NCBI RefSeq assembly: GCF_001712755.1
Contig: NZ_MDKC01000001.1
Location: forward strand, 186,001-250,000
Direction: 5' to 3'
DNA: 64,000 nucleotides
From: Gottfriedia luciferensis
GTDB lineage: Bacteria; Bacillota; Bacilli; Bacillales; Bacillaceae_G
Both the position numbers and the translations under genes were made by a program. Positions 36,640 through 45,215 of this stretch are shown in pieces. Under the pieces are notes generated by a model. The model saw only the letters and a program-made list of their open reading frames with translations, was not told the origin of the DNA and made no database searches. Position 1 is the stretch's first letter. Each line of letters starts with the position of its first letter.

Positions 36640-36664
36640 AAAGAGGATTTTTCCTCTTTTTTTC
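36637..36664 (+). terminator. Terminator of ypgR-brxA
   Basis: AAAAAGAGGA / TCCTCTTTTT with a short loop and T run, beginning at the stop codon. Confidence 0.88.
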
Positions 36665-36680
36665 TTAATTAAGGAGACAT

Positions 36681-37469
36681 ATGATTATTACAACTTGCTT
36701 AAGACCAGATGTTTATTTAGAAAAGGAAGCAGAGATCATTGCTTCAGACTTAAATGGACAGCTAATTCTCCGGAAAGAATTTAGCATTGAAGAAATCTAT
36801 GATAAATTTAAAAAACCTATACTTGTTTTAGGTAAAAATAGATTAGAATGGTATGAGGATGACCAAGCAATTCCATATTTTTTTCACCCAAACTCCTCAG
36901 TTTTTAGAATTAGACGATTGATGAAGGGTGAACATGATCCTTTTTGTGACGCTTGTTTATTAACAAAAGGTGATACTCTACTAGACTGTACACTTGGAAT
37001 GGCTTCAGATAGTATTGTTGCAAGTTACGTTGTAGGTGAACAAGGTAAAGTTTTAGGTTTAGAGAAAAACCAAATTATTGCTTACCTAACTAAGAAAGGT
37101 CTAAAAACAAATAAACAGAACATTATAGATTGGTCGAATATCATTAACAAAATTGAAGTGAAGAATATAGATTATAAAACTTATTTGAAGACACTTCCAG
37201 ACAAGTCTTTTGATATCGTTTATTTTGATCCAATGTTTGAAAAAAATATTGAAGCCTCTTCGGGTATTGCAGCATTGAAAAATTTAGCATCATATGATGA
37301 CCTAACATATGAAGTAATCAATGAAGCTAAGCGCGTTGCCAGAAAAAGAATCGTGTTGAAAGATCATTTTAGAAGTGAAAGATTTAAAAAATATGGATTT
37401 AATCAATTAATTCGCAAATCATCAGAATTTCATTTTGGCTATATTGAAATGAAAGAAGAAGTTCATTAA
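36681..37469 (+). CDS. ypiP: Class I SAM-dependent methyltransferase (YpiP/RsmJ-like)
   Basis: 262 residues, Rossmann-type methyltransferase. SAM-binding region LLDCTLGMASDSIVAS near residue 103, acidic loop VLGLEKN, and an YFDPMF motif (DPxF) typical of the RsmJ / 16S rRNA guanine-1516 group. Start ATG 36681 follows TAAGGAGA. In B. subtilis ypiP lies next to yphP, as here. rRNA as substrate is inference. Confidence 0.8.
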   Translation: MIITTCLRPDVYLEKEAEIIASDLNGQLILRKEFSIEEIYDKFKKPILVLGKNRLEWYEDDQAIPYFFHPNSSVFRIRRLMKGEHDPFCDACLLTKGDTLLDCTLGMASDSIVASYVVGEQGKVLGLEKNQIIAYLTKKGLKTNKQNIIDWSNIINKIEVKNIDYKTYLKTLPDKSFDIVYFDPMFEKNIEASSGIAALKNLASYDDLTYEVINEAKRVARKRIVLKDHFRSERFKKYGFNQLIRKSSEFHFGYIEMKEEVH

Positions 37470-37499
37470 GAATTAACTATACATAATTAGGAGGTCAAT

Positions 37500-38294
37500 A
37501 TGAAGCAATACTTAGATTTATGTAAACATGTATTAGACAATGGCATGACAAAGACAGACCGTACTGGAACAGGAACAATTAGTACATTCGGTTATCAAAT
37601 GCGATTTAATCTTCAAGATGGCTTTCCTTTAGTAACAACAAAGAAAGTTCATTTAAAATCAATCATTCATGAATTATTATGGTTTTTAAAAGGCGACACT
37701 AATATTCAATACTTAAAAGAAAATGGTGTTCGTATTTGGAATGAGTGGGCAGATGAAAATGGTAATTTGGGCCCTGTTTATGGTGAACAATGGAGATCAT
37801 GGAAAGCTGCTGACGGCTCAACAATTGATCAAATTACAGAAGTAATTAATCAAATAAAAACAAATCCAGATTCTCGAAGAATGATTGTTTCTGCGTGGAA
37901 TGTTGGAGAACTTGATAAGATGGCATTAGCACCATGTCATTGCTTTTTCCAGTTTTATGTGAATGATGGAAAACTTTCTTGTCAGCTTTATCAAAGAAGT
38001 GCGGACATTTTTTTAGGAGTTCCATTTAATATCGCATCTTATGCACTTTTAACAATGATGATTGCTCAAGTATGTGATTTAGAATTAGGAGATTTTGTAC
38101 ATACATTTGGTGATGCACATATCTATACAAATCATCTTGAACAAATAAATTTACAACTATCTAGAGAGCCACATAAATTACCAAAAATGAAGTTAAATAC
38201 AGAAATTAAAAACATTTTTGAATTTAAATATGAGGATTTTACATTAGAAGATTATGAGTGCCATCCTGCGATCAAAGGGGTAGTAAGTGTATGA
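37500..38294 (+). CDS. thyA: Thymidylate synthase
   Basis: Converts dUMP to dTMP with methylene-THF, giving dihydrofolate. 264 residues, the ThyB length class of B. subtilis. Catalytic Cys in [34 protein letters not shown] and GDAHIYTNH are intact. AGGAGGTCA site. The stop overlaps the dfrA start by 4 bp, coupling it with the enzyme that recycles its product. Confidence 0.97.
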   Translation: MKQYLDLCKHVLDNGMTKTDRTGTGTISTFGYQMRFNLQDGFPLVTTKKVHLKSIIHELLWFLKGDTNIQYLKENGVRIWNEWADENGNLGPVYGEQWRSWKAADGSTIDQITEVINQIKTNPDSRRMIVSAWNVGELDKMALAPCHCFFQFYVNDGKLSCQLYQRSADIFLGVPFNIASYALLTMMIAQVCDLELGDFVHTFGDAHIYTNHLEQINLQLSREPHKLPKMKLNTEIKNIFEFKYEDFTLEDYECHPAIKGVVSV

Positions 38295-38773
38295 TTGCTG
38301 CATTAGTTGCAATGTCAGAAAACAATGTAATCGGCTTAAATAATAAGATGCCTTGGCATCTTCCACAAGAGCTTGCTTATTTTAAGAAAGTGACGACTGG
38401 ATATACAATTATTATGGGAAGAAAAACCTTTGATTCGATAGGTAGACCACTTCCAAACCGAGAAAATATCGTTGTGACAAGACAAAAGGATTTTCAAGCA
38501 GAAGGTGTTATAGTCATTAATGATGTTATAAGTTATGTAGAAGAAAATAAAAATAAAGATTTATTTATTATTGGTGGGGCTGAAATTTTTAATTTAACTT
38601 TCCCATATTTAGATACACTTTATATTACTGAAATTGAACATAACTTTGAAGGTGACACTTTTTTCCCGAATTTTTCAAAGGACGAATGGAATGTAAAATC
38701 TGTTTCTGATGTACAAGTCGATGAAAAATCAAAAATTAAATTTAGATATTTTGTTTATGAAAAAAAGTATTGA
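38291..38773 (+). CDS. dfrA: Dihydrofolate reductase
   Basis: 160-residue NADPH-dependent reductase regenerating tetrahydrofolate; target of trimethoprim. [24 protein letters not shown] (with Glu rather than Asp in the catalytic acid position), [14 protein letters not shown] and VIGGAEIF-type segments are present. ATGA overlap with thyA. Confidence 0.96.
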   Translation: MIAALVAMSENNVIGLNNKMPWHLPQELAYFKKVTTGYTIIMGRKTFDSIGRPLPNRENIVVTRQKDFQAEGVIVINDVISYVEENKNKDLFIIGGAEIFNLTFPYLDTLYITEIEHNFEGDTFFPNFSKDEWNVKSVSDVQVDEKSKIKFRYFVYEKKY

Positions 38774-38798
38774 CATCTTGAATTAAAGATATTATTAT
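38770..38798 (+). promoter_or_regulatory. Sigma-A promoter of azoR
   Basis: -35 TTGACA (38770-38775) and -10 TATTAT (38793-38798) with 17-bp spacing. The spacer is occupied by an MhqR-type operator. The -35 lies at the dfrA stop codon. Confidence 0.75.
38775..38790 (+). promoter_or_regulatory. MhqR-type operator 1
   Basis: ATCTTGAATTAAAGAT, imperfect 16-bp palindrome (7 of 8 pairs) placed between -35 and -10 of azoR. It resembles the MhqR box of B. subtilis (ATCTCGAATTCGAGAT core as I recall). Binding would block the promoter; quinones should derepress it. Confidence 0.65.
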
Positions 38799-38803
38799 GA
38801 GGT

Positions 38804-38831
38804 TAAGGGATTTGATTATCCCTTGATTTTT
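38804..38831 (+). terminator. Hairpin in azoR leader / possible dfrA terminator
   Basis: AAGGGAT / ATCCCTT stem, 6-base loop, then GATTTTT. It lies downstream of the azoR -10, so it is within the azoR leader and could also end readthrough from thyA-dfrA. Confidence 0.55.
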
Positions 38832-38839
38832 AAAAATAA

Positions 38840-38855
38840 ATCTCGAATTAAAGAT
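38840..38855 (+). promoter_or_regulatory. MhqR-type operator 2
   Basis: ATCTCGAATTAAAGAT, identical to operator 1 except one base and closer to the recalled consensus. It lies 65 bp downstream in the untranslated leader, just before the ribosome binding site. Confidence 0.65.
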
Positions 38856-38883
38856 AAACGAAACTGAGAGGAAGATGTTTAAG

Positions 38884-39540
38884 ATGAAAAAATTACTTTA
38901 TATTACTGCAAATCCAAATGCAATTGAAAATTCATTTGGTCTATCTGTTGGGGAAGCATTTATTAATGAATACAAAAAAGCAAATCCTGAAAATGAAGTT
39001 GTTCATTTTGATTTATTTAAAGAAAATGTTCCTATGTTAGATGGAAATGTTTTTGATGCATGGGGCAAATTAGGAAACGGTACTGCTTTTGAAGAATTAA
39101 GTGCTGATCAACAAGCTACTTTAGCTGCTATGAATCGTAACTTAGAAATTTTCACTCAAGCTGATGAGTATGTATTTGTTACACCATTTTGGAACTTTAG
39201 TTTCCCATCAGTTGTAAAAAACTTTATTGATAATATCTCAATTGCTGGCAAAACATTTAAATATACTGAAAATGGTCCAGTTGGTTTACTTGAGAATAAA
39301 AAAGCATTACACATCCAAGCAAGCGGTGGCGTATATTCAGAAGGTCCTGCAGCTGGAATTAACTTCTCTAGCCCATACTTAACAAGTATCTTAAACTTTG
39401 TAGGTGTTACTGATGTAACTACTTTATTCGTAGAAGGTATGGCTGCAATGCCAGATAAAGCACAAGAAATTAAAGCTAATGCAATTGAAAAAGCTAAAGT
39501 TCTTGCTGCAGAATTCAGTGGCGAAAAAATTTCGAACTAA
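38884..39540 (+). CDS. azoR: FMN-dependent NADH-azoreductase / quinone reductase
   Basis: 218-residue flavodoxin-fold reductase of the AzoR family; reduces quinones and azo compounds with NAD(P)H and protects against electrophilic quinones. Flavin-binding segments: ITANP near the start, TPFWNFSFPSVVKNFIDN, and ASGGVYSEGPAAGINF. Start at ATG 38884; an ATG at 38875 abuts the GAGAGGAAG site. Two MhqR-type boxes in the promoter match the known control of B. subtilis azoR2. Confidence 0.93.
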   Translation: MKKLLYITANPNAIENSFGLSVGEAFINEYKKANPENEVVHFDLFKENVPMLDGNVFDAWGKLGNGTAFEELSADQQATLAAMNRNLEIFTQADEYVFVTPFWNFSFPSVVKNFIDNISIAGKTFKYTENGPVGLLENKKALHIQASGGVYSEGPAAGINFSSPYLTSILNFVGVTDVTTLFVEGMAAMPDKAQEIKANAIEKAKVLAAEFSGEKISN

Positions 39541-39557
39541 AGATTCACTATATAAAG

Positions 39558-39589
39558 GAATCGGCAAATATAAGCCGATTCTTTTTTTT
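39558..39589 (+). terminator. Terminator of azoR
   Basis: Perfect 8-bp stem GAATCGGC / GCCGATTC with eight T. Confidence 0.93.
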
Positions 39590-39686
39590 GATACTTGTTT
39601 TATTAATTAATCAGGATGGATAATACTTTTCAAGTGGTTGGGCATTTTGTATAATAATTAACATACTCAATTATCGGAGGATTAAT

Positions 39687-40394
39687 ATGTTTCGCACAAT
39701 ATTTGCTGCAACACGCATTGTAGTTGGTGTAATTGAAGCAAAGCTAAAATTATCATCAGTTAAAAAAATACCAAAAGATTTACCTGTACATGAGCAAGAC
39801 CGTATTATGCACCAATTTCCTGATTATTTCGGGAAAATGATGATTGGTTGTACTGGTAGTAAAGTAAAGGTTGAAGGAATCGAAAATATTCCTAGAGACG
39901 AAGGAGTCCTAATTGTAAGTAATCATCAAAGTAATTTTGATATACCACTATTATTAGGATATTTAAATAAGCCTATTGGATTCATTGCAAAAGCCGAATT
40001 AAAAAAACTACCGATTGTACCAGACTGGATGGAACAAATGCATAGTGTATTTATGGACAGAAGTGATCGAAGACAATCACTTAATGCTATAAAAGAAGGC
40101 ATTGATAAACTTAAAAATGGTCATTCATTAGTTATCTTTCCAGAAGGTACTAGAAGTAAACGTAGTGAAATGGGTGAATTTAAATCCGGTAGCTTTCATT
40201 TAGCAACGAAATCCGGAGTTCCAGTTATTCCTGTAAGAATTGAAGGTACCTATAATATTTTAGAGGCTAATGGTAATCGAATTAAACCAGCAAATGTTAC
40301 ACTAAAAGTATTTCCACCAGTTTATCCTGAACAAATTGGAATAACTGATCCGAAAGAATTAACTAACTATATTAAAGAGATTATTGAAAAATAA
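39687..40394 (+). CDS. plsC: 1-acyl-sn-glycerol-3-phosphate acyltransferase
   Basis: 235-residue membrane-associated acyltransferase making phosphatidic acid. Catalytic NHQSNFD (HX4D) near residue 78 and glycerol-3-phosphate motif FPEGTRS near residue 153. GGAGG site. By position next to dfrA and yplQ it matches B. subtilis YpkP. Confidence 0.92.
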   Translation: MFRTIFAATRIVVGVIEAKLKLSSVKKIPKDLPVHEQDRIMHQFPDYFGKMMIGCTGSKVKVEGIENIPRDEGVLIVSNHQSNFDIPLLLGYLNKPIGFIAKAELKKLPIVPDWMEQMHSVFMDRSDRRQSLNAIKEGIDKLKNGHSLVIFPEGTRSKRSEMGEFKSGSFHLATKSGVPVIPVRIEGTYNILEANGNRIKPANVTLKVFPPVYPEQIGITDPKELTNYIKEIIEK

Positions 40395-40398
40395 AACT

Positions 40399-40431
40399 AA
40401 AAGCGCTCATTTAAAATGAAGCGCTTTTTTA
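40399..40431. terminator. Convergent terminator plsC / yplQ
   Basis: AAAAGCGCT and AGCGCTTTT arms around an ATTTTAAAAT-type loop; T runs on both strands. Confidence 0.85.
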
Positions 40432-41055
40432 AACAACAAATTTAAATATACAAAAATACATAGATGCACTACCTAATAATACAAATAAATGCCAAATTGC
40501 ATGACTATATGGCCAGCGTTTGACTAGAAAAAAAATTGTTCCAATCGAATAAAATAGCCCTCCTAATAATAAGTAGAAAAATCCTATTCCAGATAGTCCT
40601 ACATAAATAGGTTTAATTGCAAACATCATTAACCAACCCATAATTAAATATACAATAGTTGAAAATAATTCAAACTTATTAACATATATAAATTTAAAGA
40701 TTACACCTGAAACCGCCAAGCCCCAAATAATTGTAAATAAGGACCAGCCAATCTTTCCCCTTAAAGTTATGAGTAAAAATGGAGTATAAGTTCCAGCGAT
40801 TAATAAATAAATTGCCGAGTGATCTAAAATTGTAAATAGCCTAATTAACTTTGGGTCTCTAACGCTATGAAGTAATGTTGAGCAAATATAAAGTAGTAAC
40901 ATAGACAAACCAAAGACTGTAAAAGAAATTAAATGCCAAGGTGTCCCTTTATGCAAAGCCTTACTAATTAAATAATACAGTGCTGGGATGCTCAGTATTG
41001 CACCAATCCCATGAGTAATAGCATTTGCTAATTCTTCTTTCATTGCTCTACTCAT
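40429..41055 (-). CDS. yplQ: Hemolysin III family membrane protein
   Basis: 208-residue protein of the PAQR/hemolysin III (TrhA, YqfA, YplQ) family with seven membrane helices. Conserved metal-site pattern: Glu-containing N-terminus with ITHGIG, S-x3-H in STLLHSVRD, D-x2-A in LDHSAIY, and late H-x3-H in SHAIWHLFV. Linked to membrane energetics or lipid homeostasis. I start it at ATG 41055, 7 bp after TAGGAGG. Confidence 0.9.
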   Translation of the reverse strand: MSRAMKEELANAITHGIGAILSIPALYYLISKALHKGTPWHLISFTVFGLSMLLLYICSTLLHSVRDPKLIRLFTILDHSAIYLLIAGTYTPFLLITLRGKIGWSLFTIIWGLAVSGVIFKFIYVNKFELFSTIVYLIMGWLMMFAIKPIYVGLSGIGFFYLLLGGLFYSIGTIFFLVKRWPYSHAIWHLFVLLGSASMYFCIFKFVV

Positions 41056-41257
41056 AAAAATGCCTCCTATTTTAAATGAATCATTTTCATCCATGAGAGT
41101 ATTATGAACAAATCTAGAGATTTAATGTTTTCAATATTTAATAGCTTTATGTATATTTTGATAGATCATTTTAAACAGATAAACATCAAGTATGATTCAT
41201 AAATCAGACAGATATGGTAATCTGAATTTAATCAAAATAATCTAAATGGAGGTATAT

Positions 41258-42424
41258 ATGCTACTCATAAAAAATGGTGAAATCTTTACCCCAAAGTCAA
41301 TAGGTAAAAACGATATTTTAATATCAAATGAAAAAATTGAGTTTGTTCATGAAGACATAGACATTACCTCATCTTCGGTACCTATACAAATATTGGATGC
41401 ATCTGCCTACTATATTGTGCCTGGCTTCATTGATGCTCATGTTCATCTTATTGGTGGCGGAGGTGAAGGTGGCTTTAAAACAAGAACACCAGAATTATTG
41501 TTGTCTGATTGTATTAAAGGAGGAATCACAACCGTAGTAGGAGTAATTGGTACAGATGGAACAACAAGAACTATGACCAGTCTACTAGCAAAATGTAGAG
41601 CATTAGAAGAAGAGGGAATTACTTCATATGTCTATACGGGCTCGTACCAAACACCTGTCAAAACGTTATTTTCTAAAATTGAGGAAGACATCATCTTAAT
41701 TGATAAGATAATCGGTGTAGGAGAAATAGCAATTTCGGACCATCGATCATCTCAACCGACAAAGGCAGAATTTGCAAGAATAGCTGCACAATCTCGAAAT
41801 GGAGGCTTGCTTTCAGGAAAGTCCGGCGTTGTAAATGTACATATTGGAGATAGTAAAAAAATGTTATCAATGATCGAGGAGATTGTTGAAGAAACCGAAT
41901 TACCTATTACTCAATTTTACCCAACACATATTAACCGCAATAGCTATTTATTTGAAGCAGGTATTAACTTCGCTAAAAAAGGAGGGTTTGTTGACTTTAC
42001 AACTAGCTCTATCCCACACTTTTTGAATAATGGTGAAGTGAAATGTAGCGTAGGATTGAAAAGAATGTTGAATTCAGGTGTTAGCATTGAACAAATCACA
42101 TTTACATCTGATGGACAAGGTAGTCTACCTGATTTTGATGAAAACGGAATACTCCGAGGCATGAAGGTTGGAAGAGTAAGCAGCTTATATGACGAAGTGA
42201 AAGACGCAATTTTAAATGAAGGCATCAAGATTGAAGATGCAATTAGCGTAATCACTAAAAACCCAGCCAATATATTAAAATTACAAAAAGGACAAATCAA
42301 AAATGGATACGATGCAGATTTAGTCTTCCTAAATAAAACAACACTAGAAATTGAAGTAGTTATTTCAAAAGGAAAAATAATGATGCAAGATAAAGAAGTA
42401 TTAGTAAAAGGTACATTTGAATGA
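41258..42424 (+). CDS. iadA: Isoaspartyl dipeptidase
   Basis: Beta-aspartyl dipeptidase of the amidohydrolase superfamily, 388 residues, cleaving isoaspartyl dipeptides from damaged proteins. Metal ligands HVHLIGGGGEGG near residue 65, Glu in GVGEIAISDHRS, His pairs in VNVHIGDS and FYPTHINRN, and Asp in FTSDGQGS. ATG 41258 has GGAGG 5 bp upstream. Monocistronic. Confidence 0.93.
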   Translation: MLLIKNGEIFTPKSIGKNDILISNEKIEFVHEDIDITSSSVPIQILDASAYYIVPGFIDAHVHLIGGGGEGGFKTRTPELLLSDCIKGGITTVVGVIGTDGTTRTMTSLLAKCRALEEEGITSYVYTGSYQTPVKTLFSKIEEDIILIDKIIGVGEIAISDHRSSQPTKAEFARIAAQSRNGGLLSGKSGVVNVHIGDSKKMLSMIEEIVEETELPITQFYPTHINRNSYLFEAGINFAKKGGFVDFTTSSIPHFLNNGEVKCSVGLKRMLNSGVSIEQITFTSDGQGSLPDFDENGILRGMKVGRVSSLYDEVKDAILNEGIKIEDAISVITKNPANILKLQKGQIKNGYDADLVFLNKTTLEIEVVISKGKIMMQDKEVLVKGTFE

Positions 42425-42453
42425 ATAAAGTTTTAATAGAGAAATATTAAACA

Positions 42454-42507
42454 ATCAATAGGGAAAACGAACATTATTAATGAAAATAATAAGTATGTTT
42501 TCAGCAA
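42454..42507 (+). repeat. Probable internally deleted relic of the terminator-associated repeat
   Basis: TCAATAGGGAAAACGAACAT matches the left end of elements A-C almost exactly; 30 bp further GTTTTCAGCAACAT resembles the opposite end (GTTTTTCAACAGCAT). As in the full copies, this end abuts a hairpin (42515-42536). The interior of the element is missing. The right-end match is short. Confidence 0.5.
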
Positions 42508-42514
42508 CATTAAA

Positions 42515-42536
42515 GCAGGAGGTATATACTTCCTGC
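42515..42536. terminator. Hairpin beside the repeat relic
   Basis: GCAGGAGGTA / TATACTTCCTGC arms (one G-U pair), no strong T run. Possibly the former terminator of iadA. Confidence 0.45.
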
Positions 42537-42652
42537 ATTAAAAATTTAAGATCCAAAAACCTCATTTTGCTAATCCCTCTTCTTTTCAGCGAATAAAACA
42601 ATAATCGAAAATTCATACTAGAAATAATTGTATTCGAATGAGGTGAATGATT

Positions 42653-43699
42653 TTGTATAAAAAAAAGACTGCATTAATCTTAATTTCGATAATTGCAGTC
42701 GTCATTTCGGCTTGCAGTAATAATCAAGAGTCTAGTAATACTTTCAAAATTGGGATTGTTTCAAATTCAAATGGTAATAATAATAGTTATTTAAATTCAA
42801 TTGCTATGAAAGGTATTACTAAATTTGCAAAAGAGGAAAATTTAAAAAAAGATAAGAATTATAAATACATTGCAACAAATAGTAATAAAAGTTTTGAAAA
42901 GAAAATTACTAAAATGGCTGATGCAAATTATGATTTGATTATCGGAATAGGTAATAATTTATCTTCTGTATTGAATAAAGTTGCAGAAAACAATAAAAGT
43001 ACTAAATTTGGTGTGATTGATTCGAGAGTTGACCAACCAAATGTAATTAGTATTAATTTTACTGAACAAGATGGAAGTTTTTTAGCAGGTGTAATAGCAG
43101 CAATGAAAACAAAAACAAAAAAAATCGGATTTATCGGCGGAGACGACAATGAAATTATTAACAGATATAAGTATGGATTTATCTCTGGAGTAAAATCAGT
43201 AAATAAAGACATTGAAGTTCTAACTGCGTATTCAAATACTTTTAATGACCCTAAAATAGGCTCAAAAATAGCAAATGACTTTTTTATGAAAGACGTTGAT
43301 ATCATTTTTCCTGTAGCGGGTTTAACAAGTAAAGGCGTATTTACTACTGCAAAAAAAATTAGGAGATCAAATCAAGGGGAAGTATGGGTAATAGGAGCTG
43401 ACCGGAATGAGTATAAACACGGTTTACCTGAAAACGTAACTCTTATCTCACTTGTGAAAAAGATTGATCAGGCAGTATATGATTTGGCTAAACAGACAAA
43501 ATCGAATGAATTTCATGGTGGTAAAACATTAATTTATGGTTTAAATGAAGATGGTATAAAATTAATACTAGCGGATAATAATGTTGAGGAACCAATTTTA
43601 GTTAAAGTTAATGAATATAAGGATAAAATTCAAAGTGGTGCTTTAGTAGTACCTAGTAATAAAGAAGAGTATTTACAGTTTAAAGAAAAATTAATTTAG
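42653..43699 (+). CDS. BMP family nucleoside-binding-type lipoprotein
   Basis: 348-residue lipoprotein (lipobox ISAC near residue 21) of the BMP/PnrA/TmpC family, which bind purine nucleosides for ABC uptake; B. subtilis Med, a competence regulator, is a relative. Landmarks: VDQPNVISINFTEQDGSFLAG, KIGFIGG and DIIFPVAG. No transporter genes adjacent. Start at TTG 42653, 6-7 bp after GAGGTGA; an ATG at 42647 abuts the site. Whether it acts in uptake or as a Med-like regulator cannot be told. Confidence 0.82.
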   Translation: MYKKKTALILISIIAVVISACSNNQESSNTFKIGIVSNSNGNNNSYLNSIAMKGITKFAKEENLKKDKNYKYIATNSNKSFEKKITKMADANYDLIIGIGNNLSSVLNKVAENNKSTKFGVIDSRVDQPNVISINFTEQDGSFLAGVIAAMKTKTKKIGFIGGDDNEIINRYKYGFISGVKSVNKDIEVLTAYSNTFNDPKIGSKIANDFFMKDVDIIFPVAGLTSKGVFTTAKKIRRSNQGEVWVIGADRNEYKHGLPENVTLISLVKKIDQAVYDLAKQTKSNEFHGGKTLIYGLNEDGIKLILADNNVEEPILVKVNEYKDKIQSGALVVPSNKEEYLQFKEKLI

Positions 43700-43868
43700 T
43701 TTTAATTAATTGATAATATTATTATGTAAACTAAAGCTATATAAGTTATTAAAATTTATTAAAATTCCTTGAAATTATTTGACGAATGAACAAATTTTTG
43801 ACAATATTACTATATAAGGAAAGTTTGGTACTTACTTATTAATAGTGGATGGAAGTTGGGGGAAAATA

Positions 43869-44051
43869 ATGGCTAACATAGGCTTTCCAGGTTTAATTTT
43901 AATTTTAATTTTAGCATTAATTATATTTGGACCAAAAAAATTACCTGAAATCGGAAGAGCATTTGGTGATACACTTAGAGAATTTAAGCGTTCTACACAA
44001 GGGTTAACAAATGATCTTTTAGAAGACAAAGACGAAAAGAACGGCAAATAA
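43869..44051 (+). CDS. tatA: Twin-arginine translocase subunit TatA
   Basis: 60 residues: one membrane helix (residues 5-21), hinge [10 protein letters not shown], amphipathic helix [10 protein letters not shown] and charged tail. ATG 43869 after GGGGGAAA. No tatC follows, so this is an orphan tatA. Confidence 0.93.
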   Translation: MANIGFPGLILILILALIIFGPKKLPEIGRAFGDTLREFKRSTQGLTNDLLEDKDEKNGK

Positions 44052-44062
44052 ATCAGTAAAAG

Positions 44063-44092
44063 ACTCGGTAAAGGCACCGAGTTTTTTTTTTG
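44063..44092 (+). terminator. Terminator of tatA
   Basis: ACTCGGT / ACCGAGT with 6-base loop and nine T. Confidence 0.93.
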
Positions 44093-44296
44093 AAATTTCT
44101 CCATCTACTTATTTCATTCAAAAGCCTTATCTTGTCCATATGTACATAAAAATATCCTTCATGTCAATAGGATTTTCAAACAATTATTGAAATTTTAATG
44201 GAACTTTAATATTTACTGTTAACTTATAGTAAAAATGTTATAATAAGTTTGCCTTGCAAAATTTGTAGAATTTTAGAGAAGAAAGATGTGAAATGA

Positions 44297-45139
44297 TTGG
44301 CAAACATTAAGATTGTAACTGACTCAACGGCCGACTTATTAAAAGAAGAAATTGAAAATTTAAATATAACAGTCATTCCTTTAACAATTCAAATAAATGG
44401 TGGAACATATTTAGATGGGGTTAATCTATCTCCAAAGCAATTTATTGATGAAATGCAACAATCAGTTGAATTGCCAAAGACATCACAACCAGCTGTAGGA
44501 ACATTTGTAGAAACATTTGAAAAATTGACAGCCGATGGCAGTAAAGTCATTTCAATTCACTTATCTAGCGGTTTAAGTGGTACTTATTCAACGGCATGTG
44601 CAGCTGCAGGGATGGTTGAAGGTGATGTAACAGTAATCGATTCAGCTTTTATTACAAGAGCAATGGCTTTTCAAGTCATCGAGGCAGCACAAATGGCTGA
44701 AGAGGGTTCCACAGTTGAAGACATTGTTAACCGACTTACTGAAATTAAAAATAATACGTATTTATATATCATGGTAGATACACTTGAAAACTTAGTTAAA
44801 GGTGGAAGAATTGGAAAGGGTAAAGCCTTCATTGGGTCATTGCTAAATATTAAACCGATTGCATCACTTGAAGGGGGAGTTTATTCTCCAGTTGGTAAAG
44901 TGCGTAGCCATCAGCAAGTAGTAAAAACTTTAACTAAATATTTTGAACAAGACACACTTGGAAAAACGATAAAAGGTGTAGGAATTGCACATGCAGATGC
45001 TCCTGAGCTTGCAGAGAATCTTAGGAAATCAATACAACAGCTAACGAATCTAGAATTAGATGAAACTGATTATACAACTCCAGTTATTAGTACTCATACA
45101 GGAAAAGGTGCTATTGGGTTCGTTTTTTACGCAGAATAG
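44297..45139 (+). CDS. DegV family fatty-acid-binding protein
   Basis: 280-residue DegV/FakB-type protein that binds a fatty acid and presents it to the kinase FakA. N-terminal IVTDSTADL, SSGLSGTY near residue 92, and GGRIGKGKAF. Start is TTG 44297; ribosome binding site is weak (GAAAGATG). fakA is not adjacent. A TATAAT hexamer lies at 44239-44244. Confidence 0.9.
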   Translation: MANIKIVTDSTADLLKEEIENLNITVIPLTIQINGGTYLDGVNLSPKQFIDEMQQSVELPKTSQPAVGTFVETFEKLTADGSKVISIHLSSGLSGTYSTACAAAGMVEGDVTVIDSAFITRAMAFQVIEAAQMAEEGSTVEDIVNRLTEIKNNTYLYIMVDTLENLVKGGRIGKGKAFIGSLLNIKPIASLEGGVYSPVGKVRSHQQVVKTLTKYFEQDTLGKTIKGVGIAHADAPELAENLRKSIQQLTNLELDETDYTTPVISTHTGKGAIGFVFYAE

Positions 45140-45174
45140 ATTTTCTATTCAACATATTATTTTCTAACAATAAG

Positions 45175-45215
45175 AAAGAAGAAGCTTAATAAATAATGGC
45201 TTCTTCTTTTTTATT
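45175..45215. terminator. Convergent terminator overlapping the MBL stop codon
   Basis: AAAGAAGAAGC / GCTTCTTCTTT stem with 13-base loop and T run on the plus strand; it contains the stop codon of the minus-strand gene. Confidence 0.8.
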
